A stretch of 64,000 bases of DNA from Haloarcula pellucida. Lineage in GTDB: Archaea; Halobacteriota; Halobacteria; Halobacteriales; Haloarculaceae. The stretch spans positions 248,001 through 312,000 of the forward strand of contig NZ_BMOU01000003.1 of assembly GCF_014647235.1 (NCBI RefSeq). The letters run 5' to 3'. The position numbers and the translations under genes are program-made. Every line of letters starts with the position of its first letter. Position 1 is the first letter of the stretch. This document shows, piece after piece, positions 36,759 to 45,900 of this stretch. The notes beneath the pieces are model-generated. The model was given only the letters and a program-made list of their open reading frames with translations, made no database searches and was not told the DNA's origin.

Positions 36759-39700
36759 GTATCAATGAGCTATTCCGTAGCGATCCGACACGACAACTCG
36801 AAGAAGTCCAGAAGGTCAATGCGCGAGAGCGCGCAGCGACCGACGTCGCAGAGTTCCACGAGACTGACAGTGCAAAGCGCGTACTTACAGAGCTCGGAGA
36901 GGTCATCCAAACCCATCCCGGAGAAGCAGCACGCTTTCTCTATCTCCACGCGACCTTCGGATCAGGGAAAACCCACCTCCTGAAACTCATCGGGCTCGTT
37001 GCAGACAGTGAATCGGAATTCGCACATCTGGGTGACGAACTCGCTCAGCAGTGGCCCGGATTCGACAACCTTGCCCGCTCGATCGACGACTCACACGTCG
37101 ATCGCCTCAAGCCGGTCTTCCTGAATCTCCTCGATCGGGACGCCTCGAAAGAACCGCCGCTTCCGTTCCTCATCTTCGAGGCGATCGGTCGCGAACTCGG
37201 CTATCCGACAGACCCGAACTGGTTGCTCGAGTGGGCCTGGACCGTCGATATGGAATACGACGGTGTCTGGGACGCGCTCACCGACGCCGAGCACGACGGC
37301 CAGACGTTCGAGGACGTTCTCGAAGAACGGGCATCCCTACGTCGGTGGCTCTACGAAGCACTTCCGTCGTTGACGGAGACAGCAGGCACCGAGCTCGACA
37401 GTAAAGCTGGCGTCAAAGCATCCATCGAGCGAGCGGAGGACGATGTCGATCCCGAGTCGTTCGATCCCGCAGAACTGGTACAGCGAGTGGAGACCGTCAC
37501 CGACGCACTGAACGAAGGCGGTCCCCGGACCGAGTTGCTCCTCGGACTCGACGAGGTTGCGCTGTTCGTCGGCGATAGCCGGCATCGCTACCGCGAGTTC
37601 GAGGAGACGATGGAAGCGCTTCAACACGGCCCGAATCCGGTCGTCGTCACGACTGGGCAGTACTCGCTCCCGGCGACACGTGAGAGTCTGATCGGTGAGC
37701 CGGCGGACGACCACTGGACACACCAGCAGGTCCCACTCGAAGGCGCTGACACGGAGATCATCGTCCGGAAGCGGTGGCTGCAGAAGGACAGTTCGGGCAG
37801 TGAGCGAGTCTCGTCACTCGTTTCATCGATGCCCGATCTGTCGCTGGAAACGTATTCGCCAGTCGGCAGCGCCGACCCGGATCCGGTCGAGTCGTATCCC
37901 TTCCGCGAGTACGATCTCACGCTGCTCCGAAAGGTGATGCAGGAGTTGATCACTCAGGGGAGGGCGACGGATCGGGACTACATCCAGGGACGAGCGCTGC
38001 TCGTGTTGGTTCGGTCGCTGTTCACGAAGTTCGACTGGGCAACAGCCGAGGAGGGTGCGCTCGTCACGTGGGACGAACTGTTCGACCTCCTGGTCGAGGA
38101 GACGACGTATGTCCCGCTGTGGGTGCAGGAGATGCTGGACAACACGTTGATCCCGACCTTCGACGGCGATGAGAACGCCTGGGAGGTCCGAGTATCGAAA
38201 GCGCTGTACCTCCTCAACCAGACGCCGGCCGTTCCAGCGACGCCGGAGAACCTGGGTCGGCTGATGCTCGACGACGTCCACGCCTCTGTCGATGAAAGCG
38301 TCGAAGAGACCGAGTCGGCGCTGAATACGCTCGTCGACAAGCGAAAGGTGCTCACTGAAACGAACGACAAAGGTGACGAAGTATACACGCTGGTCTCGGA
38401 AGAACAGGAGAGCATTCTCAGTCGAGCCCAGACCAAAGCCGAGCAAATCTCGCCGCATCAGCTATCCGCGTGGTTGGAGACGCGACTCAGAGAGAACGAC
38501 GGCTTCTTCCGGAGCGATAGCAGCCTTCACGAAGCGGACGTCGGCGACGAACGGCTCGTCCCGCTCCGGTACGAGTACTCCATCCTCGACCCAGTTGGTC
38601 GAGCGCCAACGACGGAGTTCGATGCCGTTCGGATCCGGGTGCTGGCCGACGATCCAGAGACGGTTACTGATCAGGTCGGCACGTGGAAGGACGTAAACGA
38701 CGGCCGAGCCGGTGGAGAACACATTCTCATCGCAATCGAGGTGCCCGAGACGACGCTCGACAGGATACGGAACGTCCTCGGTATGGGGAAGGTTCTCGAC
38801 GAAGAGACGGAGACACACGAGGAACTCGAACGAGAACATCGAACCGACAAACGTCGACTGGAGTCTTCGGTGAGCGATCTCCTCGAGAATGCAGCAGTCC
38901 ATACGGTTCACGAGTACCGTGGAGAGCGACCGAGTGTCCTCGAAGACACCGTCGAAGACCAAGTTCAGTCCGTGTTCGGGTCGACTCGGAAGGTACTGTC
39001 CCGCCCGCTCGTCGAGGTCGACGATGCGAAGGGGTTAGCGAAGTTCTTCAGAGGGAGCGGCGATTGGCCGCTCGCCGATAGCGATGCAGTCATGTTGGGC
39101 GTGGACACGTCGAATCGAACTATCGGTAGCAGTGGGTGGTGCCGGGAGTTCATCGACGAATACGAACAACAGAGCGCAGTCGACGTCGAGACGTTACTCC
39201 AGCAAACCCGGACGGCGAACGGAGACTATCGAGGGACGCCCCAGGAGTCGATGGCAGCGTTGCTCATCACGCTCGCCACGTCCAACGAGAAGGTTGCTCT
39301 CAAACAGGACACCGACTACGTTACCGATCCAGCAGCGATCGGTCGCCAGGTGCGTACGAAGAGCGGCCTCACCTCGTTGCAGGTGCGGTTCGGCGTCGAT
39401 ACGATCAATCCGAAGGAAATCCGAACAGTTGTGTCGACTGTCCTCGGTCACGATCCGGACGGCGACGACCCGGACGCATGGGTCGACGAACTCGCTACCT
39501 GGGTCGACGAACACAGCGTCCTCGTCAAACGGACGTTCAAGGGCGTCTCCCGCGAGTTCGACGTTTCCCTGGATGCCCTCGAAAGCGCACTGTCGCCGGC
39601 GTACAGTGGTGGCGAGATCACCACCTCGGATCTCGTCGAGGATGGCGTCAAGTCGGATGCCGAGACGTTCGCAGACGCGCGTGAACTGTTCACTGGGAGA

Positions 39701-40621
39701 CTCGTTTCACTCGACTCCCAAGCCCGGCCTCACCACGTTCGGCCGGACGCCGTCGAAGAGGGCGAGAAATCGCTCTGGGCGCAGTTTTCGGAGACGCTGG
39801 AGTTGCTGGAGTCGTTGTACCCCAGCGCAACGATCACGTCGCGAATGCAGACCACGGCCGAAAGTAGTTCCGTGCCCACGAAGGAGACGCTGACGACCCG
39901 GATCGCCGACGCGACCGGTCACCGCGTCGACGTCCTCTCAGATCAGTACCGGCGAATCACTGCTGAGGCGGTGGACAAATCAGACCCAACGGCAATCTGT
40001 GGAGATCTCACGACGTGGGTGCAGGAGCACGAATCGTCGGTTCGAGCGCTGCTCGAAGACGCCACAGACACGTTCCGTGGCGTTTCGTTCGACAGCATCG
40101 AGGAGGTGTTCGAGACTGCGTGGGCTGGCGACCAGATTGAAGAAGCAGCACTCGTCGCTTCCAGCGTCCGACAGCAGGCCAAAACATACGAGAACGTCAA
40201 CGAAATCCTCGATGGTGACCCGAGTCCGTGGGCACAGCTCGAATCGGCGGGGGACACCCTTCGTGCGGAGCATCCAGACTCGCCGACGACCGAAGCTGTA
40301 GAGACCGTGCTCGGTTCATCTCGACCACCGTCACTCCAGCGAGTACAGCAGCTCATCGATGAAGCGGACGATCCCAGAACAGGCGGTGGTGCATGGGCGG
40401 ACTTGCAACGCGTCGCAGAGGAACTTCGTCAGGAGATTCCGAACGCAACGATCACCGACGAAGTGACTGCCGTCGTCGACGCTGATGATCGTCCGACCGA
40501 AGATCGCGTATCCGAACTGCTCTCAGAAGCGAAGACGGTTTTGAATCGTATGCGGACCGTTCAGGAGGAATTGGACGAGCTCAGTGACGAATCGATCGTC
40601 CTCATCGACAGATCTGAGTGA
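36755..40621 (+). CDS. brxC: BREX ATPase BrxC/PglY, second copy
   Basis: A 1288-residue AAA ATPase. Walker A is ATFGSGKTHLL (about residues 67-76) and Walker B-like TELLLGLDEVALFVG (about 265-280). It is diverged from the first BrxC in sequence but alike in order and size. The C-terminal half contains several repeated helical units (…DVDVLSDQYRRIT…, …LWAQFSETLELLESLYPSATIT…, …AWADLQRVAEELRQEIPNATIT…), suggesting an internal repeat or coiled scaffold. A duplicated brxC is, as I recall, a hallmark of the archaeal type 5 BREX layout. The two may form a hetero-oligomer. Confidence 0.84.
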   Translation: MSINELFRSDPTRQLEEVQKVNARERAATDVAEFHETDSAKRVLTELGEVIQTHPGEAARFLYLHATFGSGKTHLLKLIGLVADSESEFAHLGDELAQQWPGFDNLARSIDDSHVDRLKPVFLNLLDRDASKEPPLPFLIFEAIGRELGYPTDPNWLLEWAWTVDMEYDGVWDALTDAEHDGQTFEDVLEERASLRRWLYEALPSLTETAGTELDSKAGVKASIERAEDDVDPESFDPAELVQRVETVTDALNEGGPRTELLLGLDEVALFVGDSRHRYREFEETMEALQHGPNPVVVTTGQYSLPATRESLIGEPADDHWTHQQVPLEGADTEIIVRKRWLQKDSSGSERVSSLVSSMPDLSLETYSPVGSADPDPVESYPFREYDLTLLRKVMQELITQGRATDRDYIQGRALLVLVRSLFTKFDWATAEEGALVTWDELFDLLVEETTYVPLWVQEMLDNTLIPTFDGDENAWEVRVSKALYLLNQTPAVPATPENLGRLMLDDVHASVDESVEETESALNTLVDKRKVLTETNDKGDEVYTLVSEEQESILSRAQTKAEQISPHQLSAWLETRLRENDGFFRSDSSLHEADVGDERLVPLRYEYSILDPVGRAPTTEFDAVRIRVLADDPETVTDQVGTWKDVNDGRAGGEHILIAIEVPETTLDRIRNVLGMGKVLDEETETHEELEREHRTDKRRLESSVSDLLENAAVHTVHEYRGERPSVLEDTVEDQVQSVFGSTRKVLSRPLVEVDDAKGLAKFFRGSGDWPLADSDAVMLGVDTSNRTIGSSGWCREFIDEYEQQSAVDVETLLQQTRTANGDYRGTPQESMAALLITLATSNEKVALKQDTDYVTDPAAIGRQVRTKSGLTSLQVRFGVDTINPKEIRTVVSTVLGHDPDGDDPDAWVDELATWVDEHSVLVKRTFKGVSREFDVSLDALESALSPAYSGGEITTSDLVEDGVKSDAETFADARELFTGRLVSLDSQARPHHVRPDAVEEGEKSLWAQFSETLELLESLYPSATITSRMQTTAESSSVPTKETLTTRIADATGHRVDVLSDQYRRITAEAVDKSDPTAICGDLTTWVQEHESSVRALLEDATDTFRGVSFDSIEEVFETAWAGDQIEEAALVASSVRQQAKTYENVNEILDGDPSPWAQLESAGDTLRAEHPDSPTTEAVETVLGSSRPPSLQRVQQLIDEADDPRTGGGAWADLQRVAEELRQEIPNATITDEVTAVVDADDRPTEDRVSELLSEAKTVLNRMRTVQEELDELSDESIVLIDRSE

Positions 40622-40682
40622 CAACCTCTGTTTGAGAAATACACCCTGCGATTTATTACGGCGGCGGCTACTACAAGCTAGT

Positions 40683-40805
40683 ATGAGTGCAAAGGGCCAG
40701 CTCCGGCGCTTCGAGAATAAGGCGCAGCTGCTGCGTCACATCTCAGAGGAGACCGGCACGGACATCGATACGCTTTGGGACGAGTACGAAGCCCAAGTCG
40801 AATAG
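40683..40805 (+). CDS. Putative 40-residue protein upstream of the HEPN-motif gene
   Basis: The frame MSAKGQLRRFENKAQLLRHI... is basic at the front and acidic at the end, predicted helical. A TATA-like TTTATTAC (about 40651-40658) lies 25-30 nt before the ATG, so it heads a new leaderless transcript after brxC2. The HEPN-motif gene starts 21 nt after its stop. Size and position are those of an antitoxin or adaptor, but this is inference, and no family is recognised. Confidence 0.55.
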   Translation: MSAKGQLRRFENKAQLLRHISEETGTDIDTLWDEYEAQVE

Positions 40806-40826
40806 AGCCCTTTGCTGTTTTAACGC

Positions 40827-42239
40827 GTGTATGGCGACGGTACTGACTTCGGTATATCCTTCACGATAGATTCTGACTCGGTGTCTCTGAGTCCTATCGG
40901 TGAATATCAGGTTCTGGATCTTGAGGGGCCAGTGGTCATAGTTGGGGACGCGGATGCGTCCTACCGTGTCGTGCCGACCGGAGATGAATCAGACGAGTCT
41001 GAGGATCTCCGAGCACTAAGTGTCGATGAAATTCGAGCTGCACTCAGTGAATTGTCTGATGACGATGACTTCCAGTCAATCGTAGATAACTGCCCGACGA
41101 ATACGCCGCTAGTCTACGATGACATCGATTATCTGACTCGACATCTCCCTACAACATCGCTTCAGCAGTGCAAAGAGTTGAGCGAGGATACTCCTTTCAA
41201 GAAGGAACTACTGCTACAAGTTGCATACGTAGAACGTCAGAATTCTCTAGTCGGACATTCAGATAACGTCCTCGAATATTACCTTGAGCAGCGCGACGAG
41301 ATTGCCGAGAAACTCCGTTCGGCGGATGAAATCGATAGCGAGATTGAACGGTCATTCTTTTCGTATCTTCTCCTCGCTTCAGCGCTCATCGAGGAGCTAA
41401 CGACAGAAACAGTCCTAAATGAACTCTTTCGGGAGGAAGCGCGTCTCGATAGCATCACTGAACACGTTCGGAGCATGGGTCACGCAAAGCGGCTGCAGAA
41501 ACTCTGTGATATACAGATACTGACCGGTGGTGACCACGGCTCACTTGTCGATGTCAAAGACCGCCGCAACAACCTTGTACACGATGCACAGACACGTGCT
41601 GGGCTCAACGAACTCGAATCCCGCAGAGAAGTTGCAGATATTCTTGAGCAGACAGACCGGTGTGCGTCCGTCCTTCTGGCAATCTCGGGAAAGAACATCG
41701 AGTCGGTTATCGCAAAGCGGGGGTGTGAGCCGTATATCGATCATGCACAGTCCGAAGCAATCGCTGATACGATCACAACTTGGGAGCGAGAACAGGAAGA
41801 TCAATTGAATGCCCTTCGGAGCTGTGATAGAGCGAATCTTGAGGACCTCCGGTGGGATGTCGAAGAAAGCAACCCCGGCAATTACGACATTACTGATGGA
41901 TTTGACTTCGAAGGATTCGACGACCAAGAGCTGTATAATATACTGATGCATTTCGTTGAAGCGGCTGAGGAAGCATTCCTCGACCGTATCGACGCCGATG
42001 CAAACGAGAGTAACTTAGACCGCTTCGATTTCGCATTGCTGGTACTACTATGTGGAGGGCACAGCTACGAGGATATTGCTCGCTGGCTGGACACCGATGA
42101 GAAGTACGTGCAGCGGAAGGAGAACGTCATCGCTTGGAGAGCATCGAAGTTTGAGAAGGACTTGGTAGAGGAGATCCCGCGCCCAGAGAATCCAATATGG
42201 CCTTCTGAAGTTGCGGAAGACGAGGGTGATACATGCTAG
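40827..42239 (+). CDS. HEPN-motif protein with C-terminal HTH, inserted in the BREX operon
   Basis: A 470-residue protein starting at GTG 40827. Residues 1-55 are β-rich. Residues about 165-260 form a helical bundle (SYLLLASALIEELTTETVLNELF...) ending in RNNLVH (R248-type position; motif residues about 247-252), the R-x4-H signature of HEPN ribonucleases. The C-terminus has a HTH-like LLCGGHSYEDIARWLDTDEKYVQRKENVIAW. It is absent from textbook BREX operons. HEPN proteins often act as toxins or abortive-infection RNases in defence loci, so this may be an added layer triggered when BREX fails. Activity is unproven, and the exact domain family needs a profile search. Confidence 0.65.
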   Translation: MYGDGTDFGISFTIDSDSVSLSPIGEYQVLDLEGPVVIVGDADASYRVVPTGDESDESEDLRALSVDEIRAALSELSDDDDFQSIVDNCPTNTPLVYDDIDYLTRHLPTTSLQQCKELSEDTPFKKELLLQVAYVERQNSLVGHSDNVLEYYLEQRDEIAEKLRSADEIDSEIERSFFSYLLLASALIEELTTETVLNELFREEARLDSITEHVRSMGHAKRLQKLCDIQILTGGDHGSLVDVKDRRNNLVHDAQTRAGLNELESRREVADILEQTDRCASVLLAISGKNIESVIAKRGCEPYIDHAQSEAIADTITTWEREQEDQLNALRSCDRANLEDLRWDVEESNPGNYDITDGFDFEGFDDQELYNILMHFVEAAEEAFLDRIDADANESNLDRFDFALLVLLCGGHSYEDIARWLDTDEKYVQRKENVIAWRASKFEKDLVEEIPRPENPIWPSEVAEDEGDTC

Positions 42240-42258
42240 ACTACAATCGGAGATCGAG

Positions 42259-42802
42259 TTACAGGAATTCCTCGACTTTCGCCTTCAGGTGGTCGAACGC
42301 CTCCTGATCCTCCTCTCGTGTTTTCCCACCCGTTACTACGACTTTCCCGCTCGCGAAGACGAGCATCACACAACGGCTCTCGGTGGGTCGATAGACGAGC
42401 CCAGGGAACTGTTCGGGCTCGTATTCTGCCTTTTCCAAGCCCAACCCGATCATCAGTGCCACAAGATTGATTTCTCTATCGAGATTCCCGACTGCGACGA
42501 CGTTTTTGAGTTCTACATTAGGATCATCGAGTTCCGGACCGAGTTCGTCGAGATAGGAGAGGAACTGGTCGTTCACCCGGTGCATATTGTCGAATTCGTC
42601 GCCCCCACGGAGACTGTATTTGCCCGAGGTATACAGGATGACCAACTCGCCATCTTCTTCGAATCGGAGAAAGGTCGCGTTGTACTCAGGTCGAAATTCG
42701 AGACAGGGAGCTCAGAATCGTGGGCAACTGCTCGATATCTACTTCTGAACCCAGATCTCCCACTGCTGCGATATTGACGACTTCAACCTCCGATTCACCC
42801 AT
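42259..42802 (-). pseudogene. TATA-binding-protein-like gene with a one-base frameshift
   Basis: On the minus strand, ATG 42802 opens MGESEVEVVNIAAVGDLGSE... and reads to a TGA at about 42687. One base later the adjacent frame continues EYNATFLRFEEDGELVILYTSGKYSLRGG and then the second TBP repeat: LKNVVAVGNLDREINL...YEPEQFPGLVYRP...VMLVFASGKVVVTGGK. Joined, it is a full-length archaeal TBP of about 181 residues with a divergent first repeat. The extra T could be a real mutation, a sequencing error or, less likely, programmed frameshifting. It is transcribed against the operon, divergent from pglX1. Confidence 0.8.
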
Positions 42803-42810
42803 TACCCTCA

Positions 42811-42920
42811 ACGAAGATACCTGCCCCAATGATCCTGGTGATTAGCGGTAGAAGGCCGGGCGGCGTCGGCAACATTGAAGTCACTGCTGTCAGTGGAAGG
42901 TAGCATACAGGTATCTTCGT
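42811..42920. repeat. 13-bp perfect inverted repeat flanking the TBP/pglX1 divergent region
   Basis: ACGAAGATACCTG (42811-42823) and CAGGTATCTTCGT (42908-42920) are exact reverse complements 84 bp apart. On each strand CAGGTATCTTCGT immediately precedes the gene start (touching the pglX1 ATG, 8 nt before the TBP ATG). It could be a pair of operators, terminal repeats of a small element, or the edges of an invertible promoter. A smaller CACTG-CTGT-CAGTG palindrome lies at 42882-42895. Confidence 0.75.
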
Positions 42921-45900
42921 ATGGAAAGTGATTCTCTCTCTCAGCAGCAGGCGCAACTGGACAAGGCCGAACGCGAACATCTGGAAGATATCGTTACCGA
43001 GATGCGAGATCGGGTCGAAGATAACGTCCGATTCCAGCTTACGCAGCAAGGGCTCGACGACGAGCCAGATGACACGGACGCGCTCGACGAGAATACGTCG
43101 TCACTCGTCGAGGCGATCGAACTTGAAGCCGTGGACGGTCACTCCTGGGACGATGGCTTCGAGCAGTACATCACGAGCGTCGGCTACACAATCGTCAATC
43201 GGCTGGCTGCGCTCCGCTGTATGGAGGTTCGTGACTTCGTCGACGAGGAGGTCACTGTCTTCAAGGAGAACGGTCTGACACCCGCTGCGGAGACGCTCGT
43301 CCACGAGGAGTTCCTGCTCGAAGATGAGGCCATTCTGGAGGCGTACCATCGTGCATGCGATACTCTCGCTGAAGAGATCGAGATTCTATTCGATCGCTCG
43401 TCGGCGTACAGCCTCGTCGATCCCGACGACGATACGTTCGAGGAACTCTGTGACATGCTCGACTCCGTCCCCGACGAGGTCTGGCGGGCCGACGACGTGC
43501 TCGGATGGGTCTACGAGTACTACAACGTCAAGCTGCTCGACGACCTGCGCCGCAAAGGCGACCGAGAAGGCCTCGAACCCGAGGACGTCCCTCCGGCGAA
43601 TCAGTTCTACACCCCCCACTGGGTCGTCCGGATGCTCACCGACAACTCACTCGGGAAGCTCTACCTCGAACACACCGGCGAGTTACAGGACGTCGTCGAA
43701 GCGCAGGAAGGGTTCTCCCCTGAAGAACGAAAGAACCGTCCGCTCTCTCCCGACGAGTCGCCCGACATCGCCGATTTCTGTACCTATCTCGTCCCCTCCG
43801 AAGAGGAGGGCGAGCCGACCGACTTCGACCACCCGGAGGAGCTTCGCGTCATCGACCCTGCCTGTGGGAGCGGACACTTCCTGCTGTACGCGTTCGACGT
43901 ACTGGAACGTATCTGGCGTGCCGAGACGAACCTCCCCGAGGAAGAGATTCCACGGAAGATTCTCCAGCACAATCTCTACGGCGTCGACCTGGACATGCGG
44001 GCCTGCCAGCTCGCGGCCTTCAATCTGTATCTGAAGGGGCGGACCCGCGCAGAGGCCGACGGTGCTGACGGGTTCGACATGCCCGAGGTCGGTATCGTCT
44101 GTGCGGACGCGACGGTGGCCGACGTCGACGGCGTCGAGGCAGTGTTCGACGAGGTGGCCGGCGACGATCCGAAGGTCGAGGACGCCCTCCGTCGAATCCT
44201 CGACGCCTTCGAGGAGGTCAACGGACTCGGGAGTCTGCTGGATGTACGTGGAACGCTCGGCGAGCTGTTCGAGGACGACAGCGAGACCGAGGGTGTACAA
44301 CTCACGCTGGGCGACGACCCCACCGAGAGCCACACGCTCGGGCAGGTCCTCCACAGTCTCCGGGAGGCTGTCGACCAACACCGGGACGCGGATTCGTTCC
44401 TCGCACAGGACCTTCGGAGCTTCGTTCGGCTACTGGACATTCTGGCGCAGAATTACGACGTGGCGCTGATGAATCCGCCGTATGGTTCGGTCAATAGAAT
44501 GCCAGACATCGTCGAAGATTACGTGGAGGATAATTACGAATATGCCGCTGAGTTCTACATCAATTTCTTCGAAGTCTGCGAATCAATTACAAAAGTCACC
44601 GGAAGAGTTGGGATGCTTGTTCCTTGGAGCTATATGTTTAAAGACAAATACCAAAGCTTCCGAGAAGACTTTGTCGGGGAACGGGGGCAATTTGATTTCT
44701 TAGCTGAGTTCGGATACGGAATACTCGACAACGCGACTGTCGGAACGGTTGGTACGGTAGTGCGGACGAATACTGACAATACTAGCGGCAAGGGGACATT
44801 CCTACGCCTACACGATATTGACACAAAAGAGAAAGAAACGGTATTCGTTCAAACACTGTGTTCTGAGGTAGGGGAGGTAAAGCGCCACTTCGAGGTCGGC
44901 TTAAGCGAATTCGCATCTATTCCTGGAACTTCGATTTGCTATTCCATTCCTCAAGAAGTCAGACAGTTGCATAATGAGGAATTGAAGATTGACGCCGAGC
45001 AGGCAGACATCGATGGAGGTTCAATTGCGTATGCTCGTCAAGGACTCACAACAGGGGATGATGATCGATTTATTCGGCTTCACTGGGAAATACAGGACTT
45101 CGGGACGTTCAAACCGATCTCAAAGGGAGGACCGGTGGCATGGATGGTTCCACAGGTTCATGAGACTGTTGAGTGGAACGAATCTGGTGAGACAATAAAA
45201 AGGTCACCTAGCGAGTTCCGAACAAGGAATGAGGAGCATTACGGCAAAGAGGGCCTGACCTGGACATATATAAAAAGGACAGGAAGGAGATTCGGATACT
45301 TCCCGTCTGAGGGGCTATACAGTAATACGGGATACATGCTCATTCCTCGGACGGAAATCTCTCTCTGGAAAACACTGGCAATACTCAATTCTTCTCTGTA
45401 TCATTGCCTGATGCTCTCAATAACGACAGAAAGACACTGGAATTCGGGTGAGGTAGGGAGTTTGCCATGGCATGACTCTCTTGAGAAAGTAGATCAGCTG
45501 AAAACACTCGCTCAAGAGCAATACCAAATCGTTGTTGAACTGCGATCTAGTGATCCCAAGAGCCCATTCTATGCGGAGGCTGAATTGATACCAGCAGAAG
45601 CATCAGAAACTAACTATGAACATCCTCACTCGGATTTGGCTGAGCAAGATAGGGCGGTAGTTTCAGTTAACAAGGACGAATCAATCCCTGAGGCCACGAG
45701 AGAGATATATAAACGAAGGTTGGAAAATCAGCAGCGGCTAGAGGATCTCTCTGACCAGATTGATGATTTGATATACGACACGCTGGACATCTCCGAGAGT
45801 ACAAGAAAAGATATCCGTCAAGAAATCTTTCTCCGGACAGCTGAGGACCCCGAAGATCGTGAAGTCCCCGATCCCGAGTCAATTCCAGAAATTCCGGACA

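Noticed and set aside
42211-42777. Plus-strand ORF across the TBP-like gene
   Set aside because: It is antisense to a recognisable TBP sequence and has no motif of its own.
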